DNA from: Modestobacter altitudinis
Lineage (GTDB): Bacteria; Actinomycetota; Actinomycetes; Mycobacteriales; Geodermatophilaceae
Length of the DNA: 64,000 nt
Reading direction: 5' to 3'
Assembly: GCF_005930475.1 (NCBI RefSeq)
Contig: NZ_SJEW01000006.1
Location: 48,639 to 112,638 of the forward strand
Made by a program: the position numbers and the translations under genes. The notes under the pieces are model-generated. The model had not been told where the DNA came from and searched no databases. It saw nothing but the letters and a program-made list of their open reading frames with translations. The stretch's first letter is position 1; every line of letters starts with the position of its first letter. Shown here piece after piece: positions 1 to 9,639 of the stretch.

Positions 1-5
1 AAACG

Positions 6-713
6 TCACGTCACGTTTCCCATCCAAAGGCGCGACCCCTTACGGGCGAGCTGGCTCTTTAGCTCCTCGTACTCCGGCATGGCCCGAGCGAGCAGCTGCC
101 AGAACGCCGGCCCGTGGTGCGATTCCCGGAGATGGGCCAGCTCGTGGACGAGCACGTAGTCCACCAGCGCCGGCGGCAGTTGGAAGGTGGCCCAGTGCAG
201 CCGCACACGCCCGTGCGCAGAGGCGCTCCCCCACTTGTGTCCGAGATTGGCCACCGAGATGGCCTGCGGCTCGACGCGGAGCCGTTCGGCCCACGACCGG
301 GTGCGCGGCCTGAGCCAGGCCTCCCCTCGCCGGCGGTACCACTCGATGATCGCCTCGGGGCCCGCGTCGGCTTTCACGCGCGGAAGCAGGAGGCGCCCGC
401 GCTCGAGCCGCACGTCGGTCGCGTCGTCAGAGAGCTGCAGGCGATAGCTGCGGCCGAGGTAGGAAAAGCCCTCGCCGTCCACCATCTCCTTGGTGACCGG
501 CTGGTGCTGGAGGGCCTCCTTCTCGGAGAGCTTGCGGTAGACCCATGCCCGCTTGGAGATCAGGAACTGTTCGAGCTCGTCCGCGGCCACGTCGCTGTCA
601 GCCCGCAGACGGAGCGAGCCGTCTGCCTCGATCGTGAGCCGGGCCTTGCGGCCGCTCCCGGCCCTCTCGACAGAGACCCGGATGCCATCGAGGTGGAGGA
701 CCAGCGCGTTCAC
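6..713 (-). CDS. YgjP-type zinc metallohydrolase (M48/SprT-like) of the R-M operon
   Basis: 235-residue protein with a zinc-metallopeptidase signature near the C-terminus: HELAH followed about five residues later by a second His (HELAHLRESHH, residues about 190-200). This arrangement belongs to the YgjP/WLM family, which is often found in or beside type I restriction operons. Its GTG start overlaps the hsdR stop by 4 bp, so it is the last gene of the hsdM-hsdS-hsdR transcript. What it does for restriction is not established. A role in removing or processing restriction subunits is only an idea. The gene ends 5 bp from the window edge and is complete. Confidence 0.85.
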   Translation of the reverse strand: MNALVLHLDGIRVSVERAGSGRKARLTIEADGSLRLRADSDVAADELEQFLISKRAWVYRKLSEKEALQHQPVTKEMVDGEGFSYLGRSYRLQLSDDATDVRLERGRLLLPRVKADAGPEAIIEWYRRRGEAWLRPRTRSWAERLRVEPQAISVANLGHKWGSASAHGRVRLHWATFQLPPALVDYVLVHELAHLRESHHGPAFWQLLARAMPEYEELKSQLARKGSRLWMGNVT

Positions 714-3700
714 GAGGCCCTCCCGCCACCGAGCCGCTCGGCGATCAGCGGCTGATTGGCCTTGGCCAGCTCCATGAGGCGGTCCGCGATGGCGGCCTGC
801 TCCTCGAATGGGAACAGGTCGCGGTCATCGAGGGTGTGGACGAGCTCCTTACGCAGGTCGTCCTGCGCATGGGGGTTGTGCCAGAAGCGCACGATGCCGG
901 CGTGGTCCACGACCTCCATCACGATCCGCTCGGACAGGTACACGAGGTCGATGCGGACTTTACCGGGGAGGTCGGCGCCGGTCGCGAACTCGGCCTCCAG
1001 CAGGCCGTAGAAGCGAGCCACCAGCGGGTCGTGGTGTACGGCGTCCTTGTCGACCTCGTCGGTGGCGCCTTTGAGTAGCTCTTCTAGCGCGAGCGTGAGC
1101 TCATCCCACTTGCCCGTGAGCCCCTTGAGGATCTCGTCCAGCCGCTCGGAGAGCTTCGTGTAGCGAGCCGGATCCTCGTCGAAGTTCTTCCTGATGTGGA
1201 ACCGCAGGGCGTGTTCCATCTCCGACGCCTTGGCCTTGGCCGACGGGAGGCCTTTGACCTTGGCGAGGAAGTCCGGATCGGTCACCGACACCGGAGGGAT
1301 CTTGGTGGCGATGTCCAGCGCGGTGACGTGCTCATCGATGAGCGCGCGCACCTTCTCGCCGTAGAGGGACGGGTCAAAGTCGCCGAGCCCGTCGTCGCGG
1401 TAGCGGCGGCTAGCCACCTTCTGAATGACCCCGAACCGCTTGGCGTCGGGCACGAAGGGCAGCGCCTCCGGCCGCGGCAGGACGGTGTCGAGGGTGCTGA
1501 GGAACTGCTTGAGCAGCACGCCAAAGCGGGCGCGCAGCGCCTCATCGGCGAGCACCTCGACGCACGCTTCGATGTCCTCGTCCTCATCGAAAGTCTCGAT
1601 GCCGGCCTGGGCGAAGACGGCGACGACTCGGTGGTGCCGGTCCCGCAGCTTCGGCACTTCGTCCTTGATGGACGCCAGCGCGCCGACCGCGTCCTCGGCA
1701 TCCTCCGGCGCGTACGCCTGCAGGGCCCGCTGCAGGTGGGCACCAACTCCGAAGTAGTCGACGAGCAACCCGGCCTGCTTACCGGGGGCGGTCCGGTTGA
1801 CACGGGCGATGGCCTGCAGCAGTTCGGCGTCCTGGATGAAGCGGTCGAGATAGAGCGCCTGCTCGACCGGAGCGTCGAACCCGGTCAGCAGCATGGTGCG
1901 AACGATTAGGAAGGCGATCGGGCTGGTCTGGTCCCCCGCCGGCCCCAGCGGCTTCTTGAAGTCGGCGATGACGGCGTCCTGGCGTGCCTTGTCCGTCCAC
2001 TGGGCCCACGTCGGGTCGTCGTTGTGGCTGCCGGAGATCACCGGGATGAAGTCGAGGTCGCGGATGAGCGGGAGATGCGGCAGCGCCCGCACCAGCACCC
2101 GCGTGCGGCGGTCGAGCGCGTCGATATCCAGGCTGCCGTCGGACACGCCGGTCACGAGATGGTCGGATAGCGCGCTGATCTGACCGACGAGGTCGTCACG
2201 GGCCGCGAGTAGCGCGGTGCGGTACCGGACTGTCGCCCGGCGGCTGGTCGCGGCGAGCTGGGCCTTGAATCCGCCGGGCATGACGGTGGAGACGTAGTGC
2301 CACAGCATGGACTTCGCCTTGGCCGCGATCAGCTTCGGCGCTTCCAGGACCGCGCCCGTCGTGGCATACCGCGCCTTGAGCTTCTCCAGCTCGTCAGCCG
2401 GGTGCTCAACGAACATGTCCTCGAACAGCTCATCGAGGTCGCTGCCGCCGGCCACGGCTCCCTTCGCCGTGCGGCCTTCGTAGAAGATTGGCACGACGGC
2501 GCCGTCGCTCTCGGCCTGACGGATCGTGTACTTGTCGATGAAGTCGCCAAAGATCGCCGTGGTGCGCTTCTTGCCCTCGCGCATGATCGGTGTGCCGGTG
2601 AAGCCGATCTTGGCGGCGTTGGGCAGCGCGGCCATCAGGTTGGCGTGCAGGGTCGAGGTCTGGGAGCGGTGCGCTTCGTCGACCAGGATCACGACGGTCT
2701 CGTCGGTATTCAGGACGCCCAGCGACTCCTGCGACTCATCGTCGGCGAGCTGGATGTCCTTGCCTTCGGCCTGCTGCGCGTCGGTGTCGCGGTACTTCTG
2801 GATCATGGCGAACACCAGGGCCGGCCCCTTCTCGGCCAGCACCTTGCGGAGCTTGCTCGCCTTCCGGGCGCGCTCCACCCCCTCGCCCGAGAGCTTGGCG
2901 GTCTCGGCGAGCTGCTTTTCCAGGTCGGTGCGGTCGGTGACAACCACGACCTTGAAGGCCCGCAGCACCGAATCCGAGCGCATCGCCCGCACGAGAAAGA
3001 CCATGGTGAGCGACTTCCCGGAGCCCTGCGTGTGCCAGATAAGGCCACCGCGGCGGTCACTCTCGCCGTCCTGCTGCCGCGTCTTGCCCGTGCGCAGTCG
3101 CCGCAGCGCCCGGCCGACCGCGCGGTACTGCTGATACCGCGCCACGATCTTGACGCGCTTGCCACCAGCCTCCGTGAACAGCGTGAAGTGCCGAACGATG
3201 TCCAGGAGGTTCGCGGGGCTGAGCATGCCGGCGACGAGCAGCTCCTGACCCGACAGCTGCGATACGGGCTTGCCGAGCGACTGGGCGAGATCGTCACGCG
3301 ACATGGGGGCGCTGTCTCGCCACTCCAGGTAGTGCTCGGCCCCTGCCGTGAAAGTGCCGACGCGCGCCCTTTCCCCGTACGTGGAGACGACGAACTGGTT
3401 GGTCCAGAAGAGCTGCTCGTTGCCCTCAGGTGCTCCCAGATCGCGCTGGTTGGCGTAGCGGCGGAGCTGGTTGATTCCCTCGGCCATCGGGTCGGTGACG
3501 TAGGGGCTCTTGCACTCGATCACGACCAGCGGGATGCCATTGACGAAGAGCACGACGTCGGGGACGACGAACTTCTTCGCCTGGCCACCAGGCTCGTCCA
3601 CCCGGAACTGGTTGATGGCCAGGAAGTCGTTGTTGGACGGCTTGTCGAAGTCGATGAACCTGATCCGCTGCGTTCGCCCCTGATCCCAGTCCGGAAGCCC

Positions 3701-4015
3701 CGCGACAGACACGCCCTCAAGAAGGCGCTCAGTCATCCGCTCGTTGAGCTCGATGAGCTTGCCTACTTCAGACCGGGTCAGTGATGAGACCGCCTCGGAG
3801 AGCCGGGATTCGTCGAGCCATGGCGAGCCGTCAGGGCCCGGGTTGATCTTGAAGAGAGCTGCGCGGAGCCGCCCCTCCAAGAGCGAGCCACGGAAGGAGT
3901 CCCGCCCGGTCACCGACGGATCCGACTTTGAACCCTCGATGAGCTCCCAGCCAAGCCCCTCCAGCTGATCCAGCAGTGGCTTTTCGGCTTCTGTGTACTC
4001 GGGGCCCGAGGTCAT
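710..4015 (-). CDS. hsdR: Type I restriction enzyme, R (motor/nuclease) subunit
   Basis: 1101-residue HsdR, normal length for the family. The N-terminus carries the nuclease core (ECKSP near residue 166). The superfamily 2 helicase follows, with Walker A (QGSGKS, about 330), DEAH box (VDEAHRS, about 444) and motif III (FTGTPI). HsdR joins HsdM2-HsdS, translocates DNA using ATP and cuts at a distance from unmodified sites. The ATG overlaps the hsdS stop by 4 bp, so translation is probably coupled. The frame is open throughout, so the restriction arm appears intact. Confidence 0.95.
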   Translation of the reverse strand: MTSGPEYTEAEKPLLDQLEGLGWELIEGSKSDPSVTGRDSFRGSLLEGRLRAALFKINPGPDGSPWLDESRLSEAVSSLTRSEVGKLIELNERMTERLLEGVSVAGLPDWDQGRTQRIRFIDFDKPSNNDFLAINQFRVDEPGGQAKKFVVPDVVLFVNGIPLVVIECKSPYVTDPMAEGINQLRRYANQRDLGAPEGNEQLFWTNQFVVSTYGERARVGTFTAGAEHYLEWRDSAPMSRDDLAQSLGKPVSQLSGQELLVAGMLSPANLLDIVRHFTLFTEAGGKRVKIVARYQQYRAVGRALRRLRTGKTRQQDGESDRRGGLIWHTQGSGKSLTMVFLVRAMRSDSVLRAFKVVVVTDRTDLEKQLAETAKLSGEGVERARKASKLRKVLAEKGPALVFAMIQKYRDTDAQQAEGKDIQLADDESQESLGVLNTDETVVILVDEAHRSQTSTLHANLMAALPNAAKIGFTGTPIMREGKKRTTAIFGDFIDKYTIRQAESDGAVVPIFYEGRTAKGAVAGGSDLDELFEDMFVEHPADELEKLKARYATTGAVLEAPKLIAAKAKSMLWHYVSTVMPGGFKAQLAATSRRATVRYRTALLAARDDLVGQISALSDHLVTGVSDGSLDIDALDRRTRVLVRALPHLPLIRDLDFIPVISGSHNDDPTWAQWTDKARQDAVIADFKKPLGPAGDQTSPIAFLIVRTMLLTGFDAPVEQALYLDRFIQDAELLQAIARVNRTAPGKQAGLLVDYFGVGAHLQRALQAYAPEDAEDAVGALASIKDEVPKLRDRHHRVVAVFAQAGIETFDEDEDIEACVEVLADEALRARFGVLLKQFLSTLDTVLPRPEALPFVPDAKRFGVIQKVASRRYRDDGLGDFDPSLYGEKVRALIDEHVTALDIATKIPPVSVTDPDFLAKVKGLPSAKAKASEMEHALRFHIRKNFDEDPARYTKLSERLDEILKGLTGKWDELTLALEELLKGATDEVDKDAVHHDPLVARFYGLLEAEFATGADLPGKVRIDLVYLSERIVMEVVDHAGIVRFWHNPHAQDDLRKELVHTLDDRDLFPFEEQAAIADRLMELAKANQPLIAERLGGGRAS

Positions 4016-5286
4016 GACTGGCCCCCAGTCCCCACCCGAACGCGTCCGGATAGGAGGTCTGCAGCCAAGCCCTGCTTAAGCGATTTGAGCGCGGCCAGCT
4101 CATCACGCGTGCGATCTAGATCGACATCGACGAGGCGCAGGCGATGCGCGATCTCCTCCTGCTCCCCAAGGGGCGGGACGGTGACGCGAAGCTTGCGGAA
4201 ATAGGGTAGGCCGATTGTCTGGATAGTACTTCCGAGAGCGATTCCTTCGAATGACCGCTTCATAGACTGCAGCCAGTAGTACAGATAGACGTTGTTCAGT
4301 TCGCGCCCCACCTGCCAAGCCATGAAGTGCTGACTAACGGCCATGTCTTCGGCGAGAATCGCACTCTTCCCCACCCCGGCGTCTCGGCTCAAGATAACGG
4401 TTCCGGCAGGGTGTAGGACCGCCGATGAGTTTGCGATACCCGCTTGGCTTATCTGCTTATCTGTGTCTTCTATAGAGAACCGGTCCAGCTTGGAAGAGTC
4501 GGCGAGCGAGACCCACTTTATGCCACCGTTCCAATACGACGGAACATTTCTGTTGGGCGTGTGACCGCTACCCCTCCTGGCAAAGGTATCAAGCAAGCCA
4601 ACACGCCACGCCTTGGGCCGCAATCCGTAGACGCCGTCGGCATAAAGCGCCACGCTTTGCTTCGGTGACGGGCGCAGCCGTCCTGAAGGCGCAATTCCAC
4701 GCGTCATCAGGTCGGACAGGAGGCCCGACCTGATGACAGACAGTTTCTCGGCGATGCTCTGCGTTACAGAGATCTGAGCGTCGACTGTGTCTAGAACGGC
4801 CGCGATTCGGCACTGTTCGCCGAGCGGCGGTACGGGCACTTCGATCTGCCCGAATTGATTGCCGGAAATCTCGAGGAAGGTTGTACCCGATGCGCGACGC
4901 ACGATCTCACGATTCAGTGTCGCAAGAAGGTGGTAGTAGAAGTCGGGCTGGGCGCGACCAGAGAAGACAATGGCTTTGAAGCCTTGGTTTGTAGTCACCG
5001 GGCCCTTGGTGAGAGCGACCAGACCAAGGGTTGCACGGGTAGTCACAAGAAGGGAGTTCGAAGGAATTAGTCGAGCGCCTGAACTTGCGAGCCCTGCATT
5101 GGTAATCGTGTCTGCGGTCTCACTTAGGTACTTGTCCTGAAGTCCGGTCAGTTCGCCCGGCGTGACCCAAGGAATGCCTCCTCCCCAATACTGGGGAGCT
5201 TCCCGAGAGGGGGTGCCGCCTCCAACAATCATTTCTGCGATTCCGTTGATGGTTGTGCGGTCCCACTCCTTCGCCACGTCACTCAT
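4012..5286 (-). CDS. hsdS: Type I restriction-modification, S (specificity) subunit
   Basis: 424-residue HsdS with the usual two-fold design: two target-recognition domains, each followed by a conserved helical region. The shared motif PPLGEQ appears at the end of both halves ([16 protein letters not shown] and [15 protein letters not shown]). Each half recognises one part of a bipartite DNA site; the site cannot be read from the sequence. The start overlaps the hsdM end by 8 bp. GC content here is visibly lower than in flanking genes (AT-rich stretches at about 4200-4560 and 4900-5250), which fits horizontal exchange of specificity genes. Confidence 0.93.
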   Translation of the reverse strand: MSDVAKEWDRTTINGIAEMIVGGGTPSREAPQYWGGGIPWVTPGELTGLQDKYLSETADTITNAGLASSGARLIPSNSLLVTTRATLGLVALTKGPVTTNQGFKAIVFSGRAQPDFYYHLLATLNREIVRRASGTTFLEISGNQFGQIEVPVPPLGEQCRIAAVLDTVDAQISVTQSIAEKLSVIRSGLLSDLMTRGIAPSGRLRPSPKQSVALYADGVYGLRPKAWRVGLLDTFARRGSGHTPNRNVPSYWNGGIKWVSLADSSKLDRFSIEDTDKQISQAGIANSSAVLHPAGTVILSRDAGVGKSAILAEDMAVSQHFMAWQVGRELNNVYLYYWLQSMKRSFEGIALGSTIQTIGLPYFRKLRVTVPPLGEQEEIAHRLRLVDVDLDRTRDELAALKSLKQGLAADLLSGRVRVGTGGQS

Positions 5287-7687
5287 ATCCGAGCTCCCTC
5301 AGGAAGCCGGCAAGCGCCGTGGCGGCAGCGTCACGCTCGGCTTCAAGCGCTGAGAGCGGCGTCTGGTACTTGCCCCACCAGGTTTCAAAGGCCGAGATCA
5401 CCGCCCGACGGTGCCGGGTGATGCGTTCCTGGGCCTCGGCCAGCAAGTCATTTTCCATGCCGTCAAGCACAATCTGACGCGCAGTCGTGTCATCGACGGC
5501 CACACTGGCTACTGCGAGGCGATCAGCGAAGGCCGCCTTCCCCGTCCTGAGCTGCTTCTTGGTAGCTGTTAGTGTGCTCTTCAGCTTCTTAAGTCCCGCG
5601 GGCGACAGAGCGTCTTCGGCTGACTCTCCGACGCCATCATCCTCATCATCGAGGGCAGAGGCCGCCTTGATCGTGCTGTCCAGTTCGGCCACCTCCGCCT
5701 CCAGAGCGGCCAATCGGTCGAGGTACTCAGGAAGGAGTGCCTTAGCCACCTTGTGGTCAAGTGGGTCGACCTTGGCCTTTTCCTCTTCCAGAGCATCGAG
5801 CACCGTCGCGACCCATGCCTCGACGAGGCCCTTGTAGCCGAGGGTCGCGAGCGCCTTGAGGTCCGGCAGGCTCTTCCCCCACCAGGAGGCGAGAACGCCA
5901 CTCACGGCAAAGCGATCGAGCAGGGGTGTCGCTTGCAGGGCCGACCGGAACGTTCCGATCAGGTCCTTACGGAGCTCAACAAGATCCGCAACGGTCTCCA
6001 GCTTGTCGAAGCGGGGCTCCTCGTCCTTCCACCACCGCTCGATGGCCGCCTGCACCGACGCCTCAGCGGCGACGACGCCGGGGTCGCCTTCGACGAGGCG
6101 ACGCAAGTCTCTCCGCTCGGCCACCGAGTCGGCGTACTTCAGGTATCCCTCTGTCTTGGGGACGAACAGGTGCTGCGGCTTCATGCCGTGCGCGGCGAAC
6201 AGTTCGGCCTTGGCCTCGACCTCCCCGATCGGGATGCCGCCGTGCAAGTGGGCCCGGACGTCCTGCGGCTCAGGCTCGGGCGTGGTGTCGACGTAGCGGC
6301 GGATGTTGAGGTTGTCGTCGTTCTCAGCCAGCTCCTGGCGACTGACCACGCGAGCGAACCCGGAAACGTCCTCGAAGGCGCGGAAGGCGGAGAGGATCTT
6401 CTCGACGTGCTCCGGCTCCAGATAGTTCTGCGCTCTGCCTTCGCGGAAGTCGCGGTCGGCGTTAATGAAGAGCACCTTGTCCTTGCGCTCCGCCTGCTTG
6501 GACCCGAGGGGCCGCAGCACCAGGATGCAGGCCGGGATGCCCGTGCCGTAGAAGAGCTGCGGGCCAAGGCCGATCACCGCCTCGACCATGTCATCGTTGA
6601 GGAAGCCGGTGCGGATCCTGCCCTCGTCGCCGCCGCGAAAGAGCACCCCGTGCGGCATGATGGTCGTGACCATGCCGCCCGGCCGCGTGACCGCCAGCAT
6701 GTGCTGGACGAACATCAGGTCGGCCTTCTTGCCCTTCTCGGGCGTGTAGCCGTAGCGGAACCGCTCCGGGAACGGGATCCCGTCGGCGGCGTAGTTCATG
6801 GAGAACGGCGGGTTGGTGATCACCCGGTCGAACCGCTGGAGCTCTCCCCCGCTGATGTGCGCCGGGTCCTCCAGGGTGCCGTCGTCGTTGTTGCGGAGGT
6901 CGGCGTCCGGGATGCCGTGCAGGAGCATGTTCATCTTGGAGATGGCCCACACGCTGCCGTCGCGCTCCTGGCCGGCGAGGGCCAGATTGCGCCCGTCACC
7001 GCCGCTCTCCTCGACGTACTCCTTGGAAAGGATCAGCATGCCGCCCGAGCCCGTGCACGGGTCGTAGACGCTCATGCCCTCATGGGGATCGGCGATCTGA
7101 ACCATGAGCCGGACGACGTCGCGGGGCGTGTAGAACTCACCCCCCTTCTTGCCGGCCGAGTCAGCGAAGTCGCGGATCAGGTACTCGTAGGCGGCGCCGA
7201 GCAGGTCAGGAAACTCGAAGTCATTCTGGCGCAGCGGAACCTTGTTGAAGTGCATGATCAGTTCACGCAGCTTCTTGTCCGACATCGACGACTGCCCGAC
7301 CTTGCGAGTGAAGTCGATGTGCTGCAGGACGCCGTCCAGCGACCGGTTCTCGTGCTCCAGCGCTTGCAGCGCCTTGTTGAGCTCGCTGCCGACCCCGTGG
7401 TGTGCGTGATCGCGGATCTGCGCCCACCGCGCGCGTGTAGGGACGTAGAAGGTCTTGTAGAAGGATGGCGATTCGGCGCGCTGCTCAGCCTCGGCCTGTG
7501 AGCGCCCGCGGGCCAGCTGCACGGCGACTACTTGCTGCCGCTCGTCCTCGAACTGATCCGAGGCGTACTTCAGGAACAGCATGCCGAAGATGTATTCCTT
7601 GTACGCGGAGGCCTCCATCGAGCCCCGCAGTACGTCGGCCGCGGCGAAGAGGTGCCGCTCCAGCTGGGGCAGCGTCAGCCGCGCCAT
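5279..7687 (-). CDS. hsdM: Type I restriction-modification, M (adenine-N6 methyltransferase) subunit
   Basis: 802-residue HsdM. It has an N-terminal HsdM_N helical domain (about 1-135), then the N6-adenine methylase with the SAM-binding motif DPCTGSGG (about 210) and catalytic motif NPPF ([10 protein letters not shown], about 292). It methylates the HsdS-specified site and is required for cutting. It is longer than the classic 520-residue enzymes: residues from about 500 on form a charged, coiled-coil-rich extension with a Leu/Ala/Glu-rich segment. First gene of the operon; the ATG is preceded by GGGAG. The promoter should lie in 7688-7800, but no clear -10/-35 pair could be assigned. Confidence 0.95.
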   Translation of the reverse strand: MARLTLPQLERHLFAAADVLRGSMEASAYKEYIFGMLFLKYASDQFEDERQQVVAVQLARGRSQAEAEQRAESPSFYKTFYVPTRARWAQIRDHAHHGVGSELNKALQALEHENRSLDGVLQHIDFTRKVGQSSMSDKKLRELIMHFNKVPLRQNDFEFPDLLGAAYEYLIRDFADSAGKKGGEFYTPRDVVRLMVQIADPHEGMSVYDPCTGSGGMLILSKEYVEESGGDGRNLALAGQERDGSVWAISKMNMLLHGIPDADLRNNDDGTLEDPAHISGGELQRFDRVITNPPFSMNYAADGIPFPERFRYGYTPEKGKKADLMFVQHMLAVTRPGGMVTTIMPHGVLFRGGDEGRIRTGFLNDDMVEAVIGLGPQLFYGTGIPACILVLRPLGSKQAERKDKVLFINADRDFREGRAQNYLEPEHVEKILSAFRAFEDVSGFARVVSRQELAENDDNLNIRRYVDTTPEPEPQDVRAHLHGGIPIGEVEAKAELFAAHGMKPQHLFVPKTEGYLKYADSVAERRDLRRLVEGDPGVVAAEASVQAAIERWWKDEEPRFDKLETVADLVELRKDLIGTFRSALQATPLLDRFAVSGVLASWWGKSLPDLKALATLGYKGLVEAWVATVLDALEEEKAKVDPLDHKVAKALLPEYLDRLAALEAEVAELDSTIKAASALDDEDDGVGESAEDALSPAGLKKLKSTLTATKKQLRTGKAAFADRLAVASVAVDDTTARQIVLDGMENDLLAEAQERITRHRRAVISAFETWWGKYQTPLSALEAERDAAATALAGFLRELGYE

Positions 7688-8241
7688 CAGCGATCGCTCC
7701 CGTCAGTGAGTTGCTCAGCCTCGATCGCCCAGCACCAGGCGTCTACGCCCCTCGTCATCAGAACGGACCGCACCGACATCAGACTGCTCGCCCTCCCAGG
7801 TAGCCGACGGAGGCGCGGCGGGATCCACGGACGGTCCCGGCGGGGCTACACGCAGCGACCCTAGGCGCCCAGACCGACAGATGCGGAACGCCACACGCCT
7901 GCATCCCGCCACTCGCGGTGGCCATCGCTCACTCTTGCCGCTTCCAGACTGCCAGCCGGCTCCACTGACTGGCGCGTAGGTGCCCGGGTTGCGGCACCGC
8001 CTATGGGCGTGGCTGAAGGGCAGTTGGAACAGCACCTCCGTGACGTTGGAAACCGCGGTGCATCGTCCTTCGGCGCACCGGACCTGTCCTCGGCGCAGCA
8101 GCCAGGGATGCCAGCAACGACTCCGCCACCTCCACCAGGCCGCCTAGGCTCGCGAACCGCACGATCCAGGAACAGGCCAAGATCGAACCATCCGACACAC
8201 CTCCTGCACCCAGGCCTGTCGTTGCGTCGTGACGGTTCGGG
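7688..8241. other. 554-bp gap upstream of hsdM with no convincing gene
   Basis: Both strands hold only Arg/Pro-rich open frames with no family resemblance or ribosome-binding site. The hsdM promoter should be at the left end. One copy of the GGGGTGACGT motif seen again at 8791-8843 sits at 8239-8248. Confidence 0.5.
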
Positions 8242-8781
8242 GTGACGTTGGCTAGGACGTTCGTCCGGACCGTCGACGACGTGAGCAGACGCCGGAATGC
8301 ATCCATGCGAATCGAGGCGCAGCGCCGAGCGACGAGGCTGCAGGCGCGGCGGCCCAACGCTTCACAGGCCGGTGCTCCGGGAGCAGACCCAACGAACGCG
8401 GTCGAGTCTGCTGCCCATGCCCGGAGGCGCGCTGCATCGACGTGCGGTTGGTGCGGGGGCCCGATCACCGTCAAGGCGACGGGGCGGCTCCCGAAGTGGT
8501 GCTCTGCGTCGTGCCGACAGCGCGCCTGGGAGCAGGCTCGCGCTGCTGCATCGGGACGCTCGGCAGTCCAGGTCGTCGAACGACGCGTGGACACCCCAGT
8601 GCCCATCTCACCGACCCGCCACGACTGGGCCCGCCTGCTCGCTGAGCTCATCACCCAGCTCGACACCGGCCGCATCTACAACCGGGACCTGGACGAGCTG
8701 TCCGTCGCACTGACCGCGGTCGGCGTCTCGATGACCCGCCGGCTCTACATCCGCAGCCTTACATCTCTCCGCCCGCGCTGA
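8242..8781 (+). CDS. Small zinc-ribbon-like protein of unknown function
   Basis: Up to 179 residues. The middle holds a CGWCGG...CSASCRQRAWEQ arrangement (CxxC, about 18 residues, CxxxC), the pattern of a short zinc-binding domain seen in many small actinobacterial accessory proteins. The C-terminus is helical and acidic (LLAELITQLDTGR...LDELSVAL). No enzyme motif is visible. The start is uncertain: GTG 8242 lies inside a repeated GGGGTGACGT motif and has no clear ribosome-binding site, while ATG 8305 is preceded by GGAA and would give 158 residues. It reads towards the excisionase-like gene and may be cargo of the integrated element. Confidence 0.6.
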   Translation: MTLARTFVRTVDDVSRRRNASMRIEAQRRATRLQARRPNASQAGAPGADPTNAVESAAHARRRAASTCGWCGGPITVKATGRLPKWCSASCRQRAWEQARAAASGRSAVQVVERRVDTPVPISPTRHDWARLLAELITQLDTGRIYNRDLDELSVALTAVGVSMTRRLYIRSLTSLRPR

Positions 8782-8790
8782 CCCGACGCC

Positions 8791-8843
8791 GGGGTGACGT
8801 GCCAGTCAGCCCGGGGTGACGTCGACCAGCTGGATGTCACCCC
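8791..8843. promoter_or_regulatory. Cluster of GGGGTGACRT motifs upstream of the excisionase-like gene
   Basis: GGGGTGACGT occurs at 8791-8800 and 8813-8822. The inverted form ATGTCACCCC is at 8834-8843. A further copy is at 8239-8248. Spacing within the cluster is 22 and 21 bp, about two helical turns, so a protein could bind one DNA face. The position, 80 bp ahead of the excisionase-like ORF, suggests an operator or recombination-accessory site; this is inference. Confidence 0.4.
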
Positions 8844-8924
8844 AACGCTGTTGGCAGCAACCGCACAACGCCAGCGCCTCCTCGGAGTGACCAGCTCTAG
8901 CCGTCGTCCTCCTGAGGAGATGTC

Positions 8925-9119
8925 ATGGCCATCCGCCTGCTGACCACCGAGGAGGTGGCCGCGCGGTTCCGCACCAGCCCGGCGACCGTGCGCTACTGGC
9001 GCCACGTTGGCATCGGCCCGACCGGGGTCAAAGCCGGCCGCCGGGTGCTCTACGACGAGGCAGAGTGCGACCGGTGGTGGGAGGCCAAGGTTGCCGCGGC
9101 GTTGGACGGCAACCGCTGA
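8925..9119 (+). CDS. Excisionase-like / MerR-type helix-turn-helix protein
   Basis: 64 residues, almost all one winged helix-turn-helix of the excisionase/AlpA (HTH_17) type: LTTEEVAARFRTSPATVRYWRHVGIGP, then the wing with KAGRRVLYDEAECDRWW. Such proteins direct excision by tyrosine integrases or regulate element genes. The ATG follows a good GAGGAG ribosome-binding site 5 bp upstream. A tyrosine integrase sits 4 kb away at the tRNA-Asn end of the same region, so this may be its directionality factor. That partnership is inferred. Confidence 0.75.
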   Translation: MAIRLLTTEEVAARFRTSPATVRYWRHVGIGPTGVKAGRRVLYDEAECDRWWEAKVAAALDGNR

Positions 9120-9182
9120 GCCAACCGAGTCGTCACCGGCCCATCACCGCCTGCAGCGGCCACTGTCAGCTGGGCTGCCATA

Positions 9183-9213
9183 GGTCACCCAGCTGCCCTC
9201 CGGATGGGTGACC
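9183..9213. terminator. Inverted repeat, 9-bp perfect stem
   Basis: GGTCACCCA and TGGGTGACC flank a 13-nt loop, 64 bp after the excisionase-like gene. No T-tract follows. It could end that transcript or be an operator; its core again contains GGGTGAC, related to the motif cluster at 8791-8843. Confidence 0.4.
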
Positions 9214-9639
9214 CGTGGACCGCTACCCGCCAGGTCCTGCGTCCCTCGGCCGCCTTCGCGTCGCGCACGATGCCCGTCCTTGAAGGCCGAGGCGTTGATA
9301 GCCGTCGCGCAGAAGTTGGTCGACACCGGCCAGGTCGACCGGGCCGGACAGCTTGCCGCCGCGGCTGAGCACGTGGCCCGGGCCGTTCAAAACACCTCAG
9401 GGCAAGCCCCGGAGCTGACGGCCGTCGCTCAGGCGCTGGCTGACGCCGGCCAGGCCAATGCCGCCGAACAAGTCGCCTGCACCATCACCGAGCCCTACCA
9501 CCGAGCCCAGGCGCTGGCCACAGTGTTGGCCGGTGCAGCTCCGGCCGAAGCTCTCACGCCTCGACCCGCTGCGGCATCTAGGCAGGGGGCGGAGAGACCT
9601 CTGAGAAAATGCTGGCTCCCTCCCTCAGTCCACGGATGA
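9208..9639 (+). pseudogene. Remnant of a TPR-like alanine-rich helical repeat protein
   Basis: From about 9279 the frame encodes two and a half helical repeats of the pattern A-L-x-x-V-A-x-x-L-x-x-x-G-x-x-x-x-A (for example LIAVAQKLVDTGQVDRA, LTAVAQALADAGQANAA, then EPYHRAQALATVL). Large actinobacterial proteins carry long arrays of such repeats. Here the array begins without a plausible start domain and decays after about 9545, and its tail overlaps the convergent XRE gene. It is best read as a fragment of a once larger gene. If translated, no function can be assigned. Confidence 0.5.

Noticed and set aside
1..20. ACGTCACGTCACGT-like symmetric stretch at the window edge
   Set aside because: Not a true palindrome and too short to judge at the border.
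2297..3784. 495-codon open frame antisense to hsdR
   Set aside because: hsdR carries all helicase and nuclease motifs in its own frame; the antisense frame is open because high-GC codon use avoids stops on the other strand.
5753..7501. 582-codon open frame antisense to hsdM
   Set aside because: Its translation shows no domain pattern, while the opposite strand has the methylase motifs DPCTGSGG and NPPF.
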